Shown here piece after piece: positions 17,642 to 26,198 of a DNA stretch of 64,000 nucleotides (the stretch's first letter is position 1; every line of letters starts with the position of its first letter). Position numbers and translations under genes: made by a program. This DNA comes from Pseudomonas sp. AKS31 (lineage in GTDB: Bacteria > Pseudomonadota > Gammaproteobacteria > Pseudomonadales > Pseudomonadaceae). The stretch is from assembly GCF_023634765.1 (NCBI RefSeq), contig NZ_JAMLFX010000002.1, positions 767,520 through 831,519 of the forward strand, in the 5' to 3' direction. The notes under the pieces were generated by a model that worked only from the letters and a program-made list of their open reading frames with translations, was not told the DNA's origin and ran no database searches.

Positions 17642-18289
17642 ATGAGTGATCTGGATCTGCGCAAAGCCATTCTGGAAGAGCTCGAATTCCAGCCAGAGAT
17701 CAACGCCGCGAACATCGGTGTCAGCGTGGACAACGGCGTGGTCACGCTGTCCGGGCACGTCAACACCCTCGCCCAAAAAGTCAGTGCAGAACGGGCGGTA
17801 AAAAGCATCAAGGGTGTGCGTGCGCTGGCCGAAGAACTCGAGGTCAGACTCAATAACAATGGTGGAACCGGGGACGACACCATCGCCCAGCGTGCCTTGA
17901 GAATCATCCTGTGGAGTTCCGATGTTGCCGAAGGCGATGTCAAAGTCACCGTGCAACACGGACGGGTCACGCTGGAAGGTGAAGTGGACTGGCAATACCA
18001 GAAGGAAACCGTTGAAAGCTCAGTGCGCAAGCTGTCCGGCGTAACGGCCGTTAACAATCGCCTGATCCTGCGCCCACGACTGGACGTTTTCGATATTCAG
18101 GAGCGCATCGAGGCGGCACTCAAACGCAACGCCGAACTGCACGCCCACAAGATTCGCGTCAAAGTCGAAGGCGATGTGGTGACCCTCGAAGGCCGGGTTC
18201 ACTTGTGGCGTGAACGTCAGATCGCAGAACGCGCGGCCTGGTCGGTGCCGGGCGTGAGCAAAGTCGAAGATCATCTGATGCTGGCGTGA
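17642..18289 (+). CDS. Triple BON-domain protein
   Basis: A 215-aa protein made of three consecutive BON domains (about residues 3-70, 75-145 and 147-215). Each has an alpha-beta pattern with a GxVTLSGxV or GRVTLEGEV strand: DNGVVTLSGHV, HGRVTLEGEV and EGDVVTLEGRV. BON domains bind phospholipid or act as periplasmic scaffolds (OsmY-like), but no signal peptide is seen, so this one is probably cytoplasmic or membrane-peripheral. The ATG at 17642 is chosen because the longer frame begins with a TTG inside the ribosome-site region (GAGAAGAGAG). The K+ channel gene follows 56 bp downstream. Confidence 0.9.
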   Translation: MSDLDLRKAILEELEFQPEINAANIGVSVDNGVVTLSGHVNTLAQKVSAERAVKSIKGVRALAEELEVRLNNNGGTGDDTIAQRALRIILWSSDVAEGDVKVTVQHGRVTLEGEVDWQYQKETVESSVRKLSGVTAVNNRLILRPRLDVFDIQERIEAALKRNAELHAHKIRVKVEGDVVTLEGRVHLWRERQIAERAAWSVPGVSKVEDHLMLA

Positions 18290-18345
18290 ACTCAAGTATC
18301 CAGTCACCCCCGGCTTTGCTTGCCACCTGACGCTGGAGAGTCGCG

Positions 18346-18771
18346 ATGCTGATCGTGACGCTGATCAACACCCTCGTGGTGGTCGCTGCGGTGTTGATTC
18401 ATTACGAGTGTTTGTTACGCCTGAACGACTGGCTGCCGAAACTGAAAAACTGGCGCCGGTTCCGCATCGTCGTCGGCGTATTTGGCGGACTGCTGGCCCA
18501 TGCCATCGAGGTCTGGTGCTTCGCCCTGGTCTATTTTCTGATGTCGCGGACCGGCGAGTGGGGGCGCCTGACAGGCAGCTTCGACGGCTCTTACATGGAT
18601 TGCGTGTACTTCTCCTTCACGACTTACACCACCATCGGTTTTGGTGACATTTCTCCAGTCGGCAATCTCAAGTATCTCACTGGGCTGGAGGCCCTGACGG
18701 GCCTGGTGCTGATCACCTGGACGGCCTCCTTCCTGTTTCTCGAAATGCAAAAATACTGGAAGAGCAAGTAA
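18346..18771 (+). CDS. Two-TM potassium channel family protein
   Basis: A 141-aa inner-membrane protein with an N-terminal helix (residues 2-22), two further helices and a pore loop. The selectivity filter reads TTYTTIGFGD, the canonical K+ channel sequence, and is followed by a last helix (ALTGLVLITWTASFLFL). It has no RCK or cyclic-nucleotide domain, so gating is unknown. It probably shares a transcript with the BON gene. It converges with phosphoketolase with only 4 bp between the stop codons and no terminator, so the two transcripts must overlap. Confidence 0.9.
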   Translation: MLIVTLINTLVVVAAVLIHYECLLRLNDWLPKLKNWRRFRIVVGVFGGLLAHAIEVWCFALVYFLMSRTGEWGRLTGSFDGSYMDCVYFSFTTYTTIGFGDISPVGNLKYLTGLEALTGLVLITWTASFLFLEMQKYWKSK

Positions 18772-18775
18772 GCAG

Positions 18776-21145
18776 TCAGTGGACAATGGGCGGCGTCCAC
18801 TGCCAGTTCCGGACTTCGGGCAGATCCTCGCCATGCTCAATGAGGTACAGCTTGTGTTTCTCCATCATTGACCAATAGCGCGCCCTCGCAGCCGGCACTT
18901 GCTCGTGCAGCCGAGGAACGCGCTCGATCACATCCAGGGCCAATTGATAACGGTCCAGATTATTGATGACCGCCATGTCGAACGGCGTGGTGGTGGCGCC
19001 CTCCTCCTTGAAACCACGCACGTGGAAATTATCGTGATTGCGACGTTTGTACAGCAGGCGATGGATCAACGCCGGGTAACCGTGGAAGGCAAAGATCACG
19101 GGCGTGTCGAGGGTAAACAATTCATCGAACGCGCTGTCGGGCAAGCCATGGGGGTGTTGGTATTCAGGCTGCAGCACCATCAGATCCACGACATTCACCA
19201 CCCTCACCCGCAAGTCCGGAACATAGCCACGCAACAGGGTCACGGCAGCCAGGGTTTCCAGGGTTGGCACGTCGCCGGCGCAGGCCATGACGACGTCAGG
19301 TTGTGCGTCGTTGTGACCGGCCCATTCCCAGCGGCCAATCCCGGCCTGGCAATGACGCAACGCTGCATCGACGTCCAGCCACTGCCATTCCGGCTGTTTG
19401 CCGGCGACGATGACATTGATGTAGTCACGGCTCTTGAGGCAATGCTCGGCCACTGACAGCAGGCAATTGGCATCGGGCGGCAGGTAGATACGAACGATGT
19501 CGGATTTCTTGTTCGCTACCAGATCGATGAACCCCGGATCCTGATGAGAAAACCCGTTGTGATCCTGGCGCCAGACGTGTGAGGTGAGCAGCAAGTTCAG
19601 CGACGCGACGGGTTTGCGCCACGGCACTTCGGCAGCGGTCTTCAACCATTTGGCGTGCTGATTGACCATAGAATCGACGATATGGATAAAGGCCTCATAA
19701 CACGACAGCAAGCCATGGCGACCGCTCAGTAGATAGCCCTCAAGCCAACCCTCACACACTTGCTCGCTGAGAATTTCCATGACCCGGCCGTCAGGGGCCA
19801 GATTGATGTCCTCTGCTTGTAACGGCTCCATCCAGGCCTTGGCGGTGACCTCGTACACCGCGTCCAGTCGGTTGGAGGCGGTTTCGTCAGGGCCGAACAA
19901 ACGGAAGTTGCTCGATGTTCGATTGCCCTTCATGACATCGCGCAAGTATGTCCCGAGAATGCGGGTAGCTTCAGCGCGCAAAGCACCTGGCGCTGGCAGA
20001 CTCACGGCATAGTCGGTAAAGCGTGGCAGGTTCAGCGGCTGTAACAGCTGACCACCGTTGCCGTGGGGATTGGCACCCATGCGCCGCTGACCGGTTGGCG
20101 CTAACGCGGCTATTTCCGGGGCCAGAGCGCCATTGTCGTCAAACAGTTCGTGAGGGCGATAGCTGTTCAACCAGTCTTCCAGTTGCCGTACGTGCAGCGG
20201 TTGCTGGAAATCCGCCAATGGCACTTGATGGGCGCGCCAGGTCCCCTCGACGCGATGACCGTCGACAAATTCAGGGCCTGTCCATCCTTTGGGGGTGCGC
20301 AGTATCAGCACTGGCCATAATGGCCGTTCCACAGAGGCCGAAGGCTGACGCGCGCGTTGCTGGATGTCGCGAATCTTGCGGATGATGGTGTCGAGGGTTC
20401 TGGCAAGGTCTTGGTGCACACGCTGCGGCTCGTTGCCTTCGACAAAGTAAGGATCGTAACCATAGCCGTACATGAGGGCCGACAGTTCGTCCTCGCTGAT
20501 GCAGGACAGGATCGTCGGGTTGGCGATCTTGTAGCCGTTCAGGTGCAGTATCGGCAGCACCGCGCCGTCACGCGCAGGATTGAGAAACTTGTTGGAATGC
20601 CAACTGGCGGCCAGTGTGCCGGTTTCGGCCTCGCCATCGCCAATCACACAGGCCACGATCAAATCCGGATTATCGAACGCCGCCCCGTAGGCATGAGCCA
20701 GGCTGTATCCCAACTCGCCACCTTCGTGGATCGACCCGGGCACCTGCGCGGACACATGACTGGAGATCCCGTAGGGCCAGGAAAACTGCCGAAACAGGCG
20801 TTGCAAACCGTTGATATTGCGCTCCACCGAGGGGTAGCACTCGGTGTAAGTGCCTTCCAGCCAAGTCTGCGCGACCACCGCAGGCCCGCCATGCCCGGGG
20901 CCTGCGACGAACAACATGTTCAGATCGTATTGATTGATCACATGATTGAGGTGGGTATAGATCAGGTTCAGCCCCGGCGTGGTCCCCCAATGCCCCAAGA
21001 GTCGCGGCTTGATATGAGCCAGCGTCAATGGCTCGCGCAACAGCGGGTTGTCCTTGAGGTAAATCTGCCCCACGGCGAGGTAGTTGGAAGCACGCCAGTA
21101 GGCGTCCAACCCTTCCAGTTGCTCAGCATTCAGAAAATCACTCAT
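18776..21145 (-). CDS. xfp: Xylulose-5-phosphate/fructose-6-phosphate phosphoketolase
   Basis: A 789-aa thiamine-diphosphate enzyme that splits xylulose 5-phosphate (and usually fructose 6-phosphate) with phosphate to acetyl phosphate plus a sugar phosphate. Landmarks are GPGHGGPA near residue 125, the TPP-binding GDGEAETG followed by [10 protein letters not shown], and the full length of the family. No acetate kinase gene is in the window to use the acetyl phosphate. The ATG at 21145 gives the usual N-terminus ([27 protein letters not shown]); the frame is open 32 codons further but runs through the FNR-like box at 21221. That box, a perfect match, lies 75 bp upstream. Confidence 0.95.
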   Translation of the reverse strand: MSDFLNAEQLEGLDAYWRASNYLAVGQIYLKDNPLLREPLTLAHIKPRLLGHWGTTPGLNLIYTHLNHVINQYDLNMLFVAGPGHGGPAVVAQTWLEGTYTECYPSVERNINGLQRLFRQFSWPYGISSHVSAQVPGSIHEGGELGYSLAHAYGAAFDNPDLIVACVIGDGEAETGTLAASWHSNKFLNPARDGAVLPILHLNGYKIANPTILSCISEDELSALMYGYGYDPYFVEGNEPQRVHQDLARTLDTIIRKIRDIQQRARQPSASVERPLWPVLILRTPKGWTGPEFVDGHRVEGTWRAHQVPLADFQQPLHVRQLEDWLNSYRPHELFDDNGALAPEIAALAPTGQRRMGANPHGNGGQLLQPLNLPRFTDYAVSLPAPGALRAEATRILGTYLRDVMKGNRTSSNFRLFGPDETASNRLDAVYEVTAKAWMEPLQAEDINLAPDGRVMEILSEQVCEGWLEGYLLSGRHGLLSCYEAFIHIVDSMVNQHAKWLKTAAEVPWRKPVASLNLLLTSHVWRQDHNGFSHQDPGFIDLVANKKSDIVRIYLPPDANCLLSVAEHCLKSRDYINVIVAGKQPEWQWLDVDAALRHCQAGIGRWEWAGHNDAQPDVVMACAGDVPTLETLAAVTLLRGYVPDLRVRVVNVVDLMVLQPEYQHPHGLPDSAFDELFTLDTPVIFAFHGYPALIHRLLYKRRNHDNFHVRGFKEEGATTTPFDMAVINNLDRYQLALDVIERVPRLHEQVPAARARYWSMMEKHKLYLIEHGEDLPEVRNWQWTPPIVH

Positions 21146-21220
21146 GAGGGGGAACGCTCCGCAAAAGACTGATAGACCTTTGTCATTTCGTCGATTCTGC
21201 AAGCCTGCTAACCCCTGGAC

Positions 21221-21234
21221 TTGATTTACATCAA
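21221..21234. promoter_or_regulatory. Perfect FNR/Anr box between xfp and Crp/Fnr regulator gene
   Basis: TTGATTTACATCAA is a full match to TTGAT-N4-ATCAA. It lies 75 bp upstream of xfp and 96-159 bp upstream of the divergent FNR-type regulator, depending on its start. It suggests oxygen control of xfp and possibly autoregulation of the regulator. Confidence 0.88.
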
Positions 21235-21393
21235 GTTTCACCCCCCACGTTGAAGCTCAATAGAAGCGAAGTTGCCAGGGCCTCGGTAAACCGGGCACCC
21301 CGTTCGTCCGTAATCAAGGTGGAAGGCCAAATGAAAAGCGTGTGCGTCGCTACGACACCTATGCTTATCACACACCTCAAAGGTACCTTTCCC

Positions 21394-22140
21394 ATGCTTG
21401 AAGTTTCTTCCCCGCGCCCGCCCCTGCCTCTCAAGGCTGCGTGTTCCAACTGCAGTGTGGTGGAGTTGTGCCTGCCAATCGGCCTGACTGGACCGGATGT
21501 CGATCGCCTCGACACGCTGATCGTGCAACGCCACAAGGTCAAAAAAGGCACTGCACTTTATCGCGCAGGCGACCCGCTACGCTCGCTGTTCGCTGTGCGC
21601 ACAGGCTCATTCAAAACCAGCGTGTTGTCCGTCGATGGCCGCGAACAAGTCACCGGCTTTCACATCCCCGGCGAAATGCTTGGCCTGGACGCCATCAGTG
21701 CCGACCAACATGCTTGCACTGCATATGCGCTGGAAGACAGCGAAGTCTGCCCGATTCACTTCGCCCAACTGGAAAAACTGGCGCAAAGCCTTCCGTCCTT
21801 GCAACACAATCTCAACAAGCTGCTGAGCCGGGAGATCGTGCGCGATCACGGCATGTTGATGCTGATGGGCAACATGAATTCCGATGAGCGCCTGGCGGCG
21901 TTTCTGCTCAATCTCTCGCACCGTCTGAGCTCGCGAGGCTATTCCTCCAAAGAGTTCGTGCTGAAAATGCGCCGTGAAGAAATCGGCTCCTACCTTGGCC
22001 TGCGACTGGAGACCATCTGCCGCGGCATTGCGCACCTGCGTGATCAGGGCTTGGTCGAGATCAGTGGGCGCGACGTGAAGATCCAGAACATGGACGGCCT
22101 CAGGCAGATGGTGTCTGGCTGTAATCGCCAGACCCACTGA
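21394..22140 (+). CDS. FNR/Anr-type oxygen-sensing regulator (paralogue)
   Basis: A 248-aa Crp/Fnr regulator. The four [4Fe-4S] ligands of FNR are conserved in spacing: Cys17-x2-Cys20-x5-Cys26 and Cys119. A cyclic-nucleotide-type beta-roll, a long dimer helix (about 130-160) and a winged helix follow. The recognition helix reads GLRLETICRGI, where FNR and Anr have ETISR: Glu206 and Arg210 are kept but the Ser is Cys209. It therefore probably binds a TTGAT-like site with altered preference at the first base. The start at 21394 gives a family-typical N-terminus; an ATG at 21331 has a stronger ribosome site (GGAAGG) and would add 21 residues. The alcohol dehydrogenase gene follows 25 bp downstream. 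Confidence 0.87.
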   Translation: MLEVSSPRPPLPLKAACSNCSVVELCLPIGLTGPDVDRLDTLIVQRHKVKKGTALYRAGDPLRSLFAVRTGSFKTSVLSVDGREQVTGFHIPGEMLGLDAISADQHACTAYALEDSEVCPIHFAQLEKLAQSLPSLQHNLNKLLSREIVRDHGMLMLMGNMNSDERLAAFLLNLSHRLSSRGYSSKEFVLKMRREEIGSYLGLRLETICRGIAHLRDQGLVEISGRDVKIQNMDGLRQMVSGCNRQTH

Positions 22141-22165
22141 ACACGTCTGCAATGGAGCTTTGAAC

Positions 22166-23149
22166 ATGCGCGCCATGGTTCTACATGCTCCCGGCCAGCC
22201 GTTGCAATGCGAAGAGCGCTCTGTTCCCACAGCCGCCCCCGATCAGATCCTCCTCAAAGTACTGGCCTGCGGGGTGTGCCGCACTGACCTGCATTTGCTC
22301 GATGGTGAATTGCCCCAAGCTGTGTACCCAAGGGTGCCGGGCCATGAAATCGTTGGTGAAGTCACGGCGGTGGGCCAAGACATCACGCCTGACTGGATCG
22401 GCCGACGAGTCGGCGTGCCCTGGCTGGGCTGGACGTGCGGCGTGTGCGAGTTCTGTCGTTCGGGTCGGGAGAACCTGTGCGATCAGGCGCGGTTCACCGG
22501 TTGTCATCTGGACGGTGGCTACGCTGAATACACGGTTGCCGATCCGCGCTTTTGCTTTGCCCTTCCCGAGTCCCTTTCAGACCAGCAAGCCGCGCCCCTG
22601 TTGTGTGCCGGGCTGATCGGCTTTCGCGCACTGCAAATGGCTCGCGGCGCTGAGCATCTGGGGCTCTACGGGTTCGGCGCGGCGGCGCACCTGGCGATTC
22701 AGGTCGCGCTCGGGCGTGGTCAGAAGGTCTACGCGTTTACCCGCCCCGAGGACGACATCGGACAAGCCTATGCCCGTTCATTGGGTGCCGAATGGGCGGG
22801 GCCTTCCGACCAGCCGCCACCACACTTGCTCGACGCCAGCCTGATATTCGCCCCGGTGGGCGCACTGGTGCCGGCAGCGCTGGCAGTGACGGCCAAGGGC
22901 GGCTGTGTGGTCTGCGCCGGGATCCACATGAGCGACATCCCGGCGTTCCCGTATCGTTTGTTGTGGGGTGAGCGCAGTGTCCGCTCGGTCGCCAACCTGA
23001 CCCGCGAAGACGGCACTGCGTTTTTCCAGGAGCTACGCCACACCCCCGTGCACTGCGACATCACCCGATTTGCCCTGGAGGACGCCAACCAGGCCCTGGC
23101 GGTTTTACGAGCCGGGCAATTCAACGGTGCAATCGTGCTCACGCCGTGA
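22166..23149 (+). CDS. Zinc-dependent alcohol dehydrogenase family protein
   Basis: A 327-aa medium-chain dehydrogenase. The catalytic zinc site is visible (CGVCRTDLH and GHEIVG), as is the structural zinc lobe with four cysteines in WTCGVCEFCRSGRENLC. The nucleotide-binding half has LYGFGAAAHLAIQVA in place of the usual GxGxxG, a mild deviation. It most likely oxidises or forms alcohols with NAD(P)H, useful for redox balance without oxygen. The ATG at 22166 has TGGAG; a TTG two codons upstream is less likely. It is co-transcribed with the FNR-type regulator gene. Substrate is not determinable. Confidence 0.9.
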   Translation: MRAMVLHAPGQPLQCEERSVPTAAPDQILLKVLACGVCRTDLHLLDGELPQAVYPRVPGHEIVGEVTAVGQDITPDWIGRRVGVPWLGWTCGVCEFCRSGRENLCDQARFTGCHLDGGYAEYTVADPRFCFALPESLSDQQAAPLLCAGLIGFRALQMARGAEHLGLYGFGAAAHLAIQVALGRGQKVYAFTRPEDDIGQAYARSLGAEWAGPSDQPPPHLLDASLIFAPVGALVPAALAVTAKGGCVVCAGIHMSDIPAFPYRLLWGERSVRSVANLTREDGTAFFQELRHTPVHCDITRFALEDANQALAVLRAGQFNGAIVLTP

Positions 23150-23228
23150 CGGCTGGTCTGACCGCCAGAATGCTCCCCGGCATCGAATACCGCGCACACT
23201 CGGCCCCGGCGCTGAGGGCCGGCAAGGT

Positions 23229-24152
23229 TCAGGACTGCAATGTCTGTTGCGGTTTGATCGCCAGCACACTGCACGGCGCTCGATGCAGCAACTGTTCGGC
23301 GGTGGTACCCAGTAACTTGCTCAGCCCGTGGTGCTGCACCGTGCCCATCACGATGACGTCAATCTGCTGCTCGACGGCGAACTCGCAAATACTCGGTACC
23401 GGCGCGCCCTCGATAAAATGCCGGCGCGAGTCCGGTACGCCGTGACGTTCAGCCAGCGCCGCAAATGCCTCATGCTGCGCGCTGCCCTGCGCTTCATAGA
23501 TACCGGTCGCTAACGGCAAGGCGCCGAACCCCATATCCGTGGCGTAAACCGCCGCCCAGTCATACACATGCACCAGTTCGAGCCTGGCATTACATTGCTC
23601 AGCCAGCCGGGTGGCGGCATTGAGGATCTGGTCGTTGAACAGGCAATCCTGTTCTTCGCTACGCATGACATCGACGATGGCCAGTACATTGCGTGGCCGT
23701 GGATGCGTGTCGTCGGTCACCAAGTGCACCGGCACGGGGCAGTCGCGCAACAGCTGCCAATCCAGTGGTGTGTAAAAAATCCGCTCCAGCGCGGACTCGT
23801 GCCGGGCATCCTTGATGATCAACATCACCGGCATTTCGTTGACGAACTGCAGAATCTCGGCAAACGGATCATGAACCCAGACCACCTCAGTGGTGACCTT
23901 GATGTGATGCCTTTCAAGCAGTGACGCCTGCTCTGTGAGCCACTGACGATGGGTGTGCAGATAACCATCGCGGGCCAGGCGGATTTGCTCAGGGGCAAAC
24001 AGGCCTGCCACCGCCAGCGCTTGCACATAGTCAAAGGCCACGATGTGCAGCGGCAGTTGCATCGCCTGCGCCAGTGCAGCGGCGCGCTCAAACGCCGGCG
24101 TGCGCTCCATGGCTGGAGGAGCGATCAACAGTAAACGCTGAGTTTGCGACAT
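23229..24152 (-). CDS. Tandem-domain universal stress protein (paralogue of 16187-17107)
   Basis: A 307-aa protein with two Usp domains, closely similar in layout to the other copy, including a shared stretch HIVAFDYVQALA-AGLF and a fixed TPLDW-LLRDCP segment. The C-terminal loop is MGTVQHHGLSKLLGTTAEQLLHRAPCS, the UspE-like form that does not bind ATP well. The two genes probably arose by duplication and flank the xfp/regulator core of the block. The ATG at 24152 follows GAGGTG; the frame extends five codons further without support. An FNR-like box lies 68 bp upstream. Confidence 0.9.
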   Translation of the reverse strand: MSQTQRLLLIAPPAMERTPAFERAAALAQAMQLPLHIVAFDYVQALAVAGLFAPEQIRLARDGYLHTHRQWLTEQASLLERHHIKVTTEVVWVHDPFAEILQFVNEMPVMLIIKDARHESALERIFYTPLDWQLLRDCPVPVHLVTDDTHPRPRNVLAIVDVMRSEEQDCLFNDQILNAATRLAEQCNARLELVHVYDWAAVYATDMGFGALPLATGIYEAQGSAQHEAFAALAERHGVPDSRRHFIEGAPVPSICEFAVEQQIDVIVMGTVQHHGLSKLLGTTAEQLLHRAPCSVLAIKPQQTLQS

Positions 24153-24220
24153 GGGGCACCTCGGCACGCGGCCAACAGAAGGAATAGGCCTTCAGCGTGA
24201 ACGATGCGGCCGCCAGCCAA

Positions 24221-24234
24221 TTGATTTTTGTCAG
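24221..24234. promoter_or_regulatory. FNR/Anr-like box upstream of second Usp gene
   Basis: TTGATTTTTGTCAG matches the TTGAT-N4-ATCAA pattern at 8 of 10 positions. It is placed 68 bp upstream of the Usp gene on the minus strand, a spacing like that of the other boxes. Confidence 0.55.
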
Positions 24235-24312
24235 CAACAGTCCGGATTGTGACCCGAGCCAAAATACCTGCCGCTTCAACCTTTTGGAGCAAGGTTGCGC
24301 GCCGGTCTGCGA

Positions 24313-25554
24313 TCAGAGCAACAAGGTGCCCGCCCACATCGCCAGCGTCAGCAATAGCTGGCCCGGGATCACATAGGCGGCGAAGCGTTTGCCGCCACTG
24401 ATCCAGGCCACCACACACTTGCTCACCGAGTTACTGCTGACGGCAATCAGTGCGGGCGCGGCTATGGCGTCATAGGGCAACTGCCCCGCCTTGGCCAGGC
24501 TCGCCACAGAAGCCGTAGCGGAGTGCGCATCGGCAAAGCCTGTGAGTGTCGCTGTGAGCATCACACCCACCTCACCAAAGTGGCTGAGCATTGCCGATGA
24601 CAGCACCGTGATGCTGGTGATAGTCAGGGTCACGATCAAGGCGAGTTTGAGGTTGAACGCTTTGGCCGTCTTGATCGGTTCACGTTGAGTGCCCCGCGTC
24701 GGGTCGGGAAACATCAGGCAGGCGCCATACAACGCTGTTGCCACCAGTCCGAAACACAACGGCGCCCACAGGCTGCGCAACAAGCCCGGATCAACCGTGG
24801 CGAGGATCAGCCCGACCTGAATCACCGTGGCGAGATTGGACAGAATAGCGGCGGCGCTGAGGATTCTAATGTTGTCCGGTTCATGGGCAACCCGCTGGCC
24901 CATGGTGGCGATCGTCAAGGTACTGGAAGCGAACCCGGAGGCTATCGCACTGATGACATAGCCATAGCGTGAGCCCAGCGCTCGCACGGCGATATGACCC
25001 GTCGCGCCCACCAGCATCAGCAACACCGTCAGGGTGCAAACAGTGCGTAAATTGATCGCCGCATACGGGCCGACGTAACGATCCGGTGCCAATGGCAGCA
25101 CCACCAGGGCTGCGATCAGCAAGACCAGGCCGTCGCGCATTTCAGCCTCGCTCAACTGGCTATTGGCAAAGTGATGGAGTTTTTCGCGATACGTCAGCAG
25201 CCCCGCAATCACCACCGCGAGGGCGATCGCCAGCGCCGGCGCGCTGGCGCACAACGCGCCCAAGACCAACACCGTGAGTAACGCCACCTCGCTGGTCACG
25301 CCGGGGTCATCACTGAGACTGCGCCAGTACGCGACGCTGATCAGCAACGTCACACAGACCGCCATGATCCCCAACAACAGGCCGCCGCCGACCTGCAGCG
25401 CCACATACCCCAGCAACGCGGTAATGGCGAACGTGCGCAAGCCCGCGCAATGTCGCGCGTCGCCGGTGCCCTTGTGCCGTTCACGCTCAAGCCCGATGAG
25501 CATGCCGATCCCCAGTGCCATCGCGGCACCCGACAGATCGAATACTTCACTCAT
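24313..25554 (-). CDS. MgtC/SapB-DUF4010 family membrane protein
   Basis: A 413-aa polytopic protein with about 11-13 membrane helices. The N-terminal third (residues 10-130) matches the MgtC/SapB domain with GIGMLIGLERER and LRTFAITALLGY, and the rest is a DUF4010 domain, including AGFASSTLTIATM-like and DAHSATASVASLA segments. MgtC affects Mg2+ homeostasis, growth under Mg2+ limitation and F-ATPase; the role of this larger fusion is unknown. It follows the 72-aa unknown gene by 56 bp on the same strand, so both may be read from the promoter near 25995. Confidence 0.88.
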   Translation of the reverse strand: MSEVFDLSGAAMALGIGMLIGLERERHKGTGDARHCAGLRTFAITALLGYVALQVGGGLLLGIMAVCVTLLISVAYWRSLSDDPGVTSEVALLTVLVLGALCASAPALAIALAVVIAGLLTYREKLHHFANSQLSEAEMRDGLVLLIAALVVLPLAPDRYVGPYAAINLRTVCTLTVLLMLVGATGHIAVRALGSRYGYVISAIASGFASSTLTIATMGQRVAHEPDNIRILSAAAILSNLATVIQVGLILATVDPGLLRSLWAPLCFGLVATALYGACLMFPDPTRGTQREPIKTAKAFNLKLALIVTLTITSITVLSSAMLSHFGEVGVMLTATLTGFADAHSATASVASLAKAGQLPYDAIAAPALIAVSSNSVSKCVVAWISGGKRFAAYVIPGQLLLTLAMWAGTLLL

Positions 25555-25610
25555 GACGTGGCCTGTCCTGCAGGGCTTTTACGCACTGCTCTGTGCTTGA
25601 CTCAACGGGT

Positions 25611-25829
25611 TCACACAAGGCTTGCGACGCCCACACGACGAGCCCTGAATGGCTCCGTCAACAACGTCTGGCCTAAGGTGGCGGGCCAGACATGCGGCGC
25701 GTCGATACGAGCCTGAAGCCGATCGACGAAGTCTTGTGCAGTTTGCTGATGCTTGAAGCTCACTTCCCAGTCATCCAGATGCACGACCCAGCCATGGGGT
25801 GCCTGTCTCTCGGTAATCTTGATGTTCAT
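25611..25829 (-). CDS. Small uncharacterised protein
   Basis: A 72-aa cytoplasmic protein with no recognised domain (MNIKITERQAPHGWVVHLDD...). It has no membrane helix, and begins with a beta-rich stretch then a short helix (TAQDFVDRLQARIDA). The ATG at 25829 follows GAGGC at a fair distance; an extra 18 codons are open upstream without a ribosome site. Likely to be the first gene of a unit with the MgtC/DUF4010 gene. An FNR-like box lies 159 bp upstream. Coding status is supported by position and codon pattern rather than homology. Confidence 0.65.
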   Translation of the reverse strand: MNIKITERQAPHGWVVHLDDWEVSFKHQQTAQDFVDRLQARIDAPHVWPATLGQTLLTEPFRARRVGVASLV

Positions 25830-25988
25830 GGAAAGCCTCGGTAGAAACGGCTGACGAATGAAACGACAACCCATCAAGCCCAATTCAGATCACGACTTGC
25901 AGAGTGGCCATGGTGACTTTTCCCTGCGCCAGCGGCGCAGGTGAGTTCAGCACAGGTCAGAGTGTGGGCCGGGACTGCAGGCCGGAAG

Positions 25989-26002
25989 TTGATAATCGTC
26001 AA
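25989..26002. promoter_or_regulatory. FNR/Anr-like box near small gene/MgtC unit
   Basis: TTGATAATCGTCAA matches the consensus at 9 of 10 positions and has an extra G and C outside (GTTGA...TCAAC), as in the box at 16157. It is 159 bp from the small gene's start and 196 bp from the peptidase start, so which gene it serves is unclear. Confidence 0.65.
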
Positions 26003-26140
26003 CTATCCGCGCAAGAACGGCAGCGCCCGAGGCTGCCTGCCCGGGCTTTTTCATTTGTGCGCCGCTTTTGCGTTTTTGTGCGACAGATCTCTTTCTGAAC
26101 TCCCGCAAGGCTCTGGCACGGTGTTAGTTTGTAAATGTAT

Positions 26141-26160
26141 GTGTATCAACGTTGAGACAC
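26141..26160. promoter_or_regulatory. 20-bp near-perfect palindrome upstream of M20 peptidase gene
   Basis: GTGTATCAAC is followed directly by GTTGAGACAC; 9 of 10 positions pair. It lies 38 bp before the peptidase start codon, a typical repressor operator position. The protein that binds it is unknown. Confidence 0.5.
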
Positions 26161-26198
26161 ACCTTTCTAAACTGCCCTGCAAAGGAATGCCCTTCGTA

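Larger units (their letters stand above)
25830..26198. other. 369-bp intergenic region with two regulatory dyads
   Basis: It separates the divergent small gene and M20 peptidase gene. It holds the FNR-like box at 25989-26002 and a 20-bp near-perfect dyad at 26141-26160, both listed separately. The open frame that runs through it in the same phase as the peptidase lacks a ribosome site and has a composition unlike a protein. Nothing else was recognised. Confidence 0.6.

Noticed and set aside
26110..26130. Possible sigma-54 promoter starting TGGCACGG
   Set aside because: The second element (TTGC at the proper distance) is missing.
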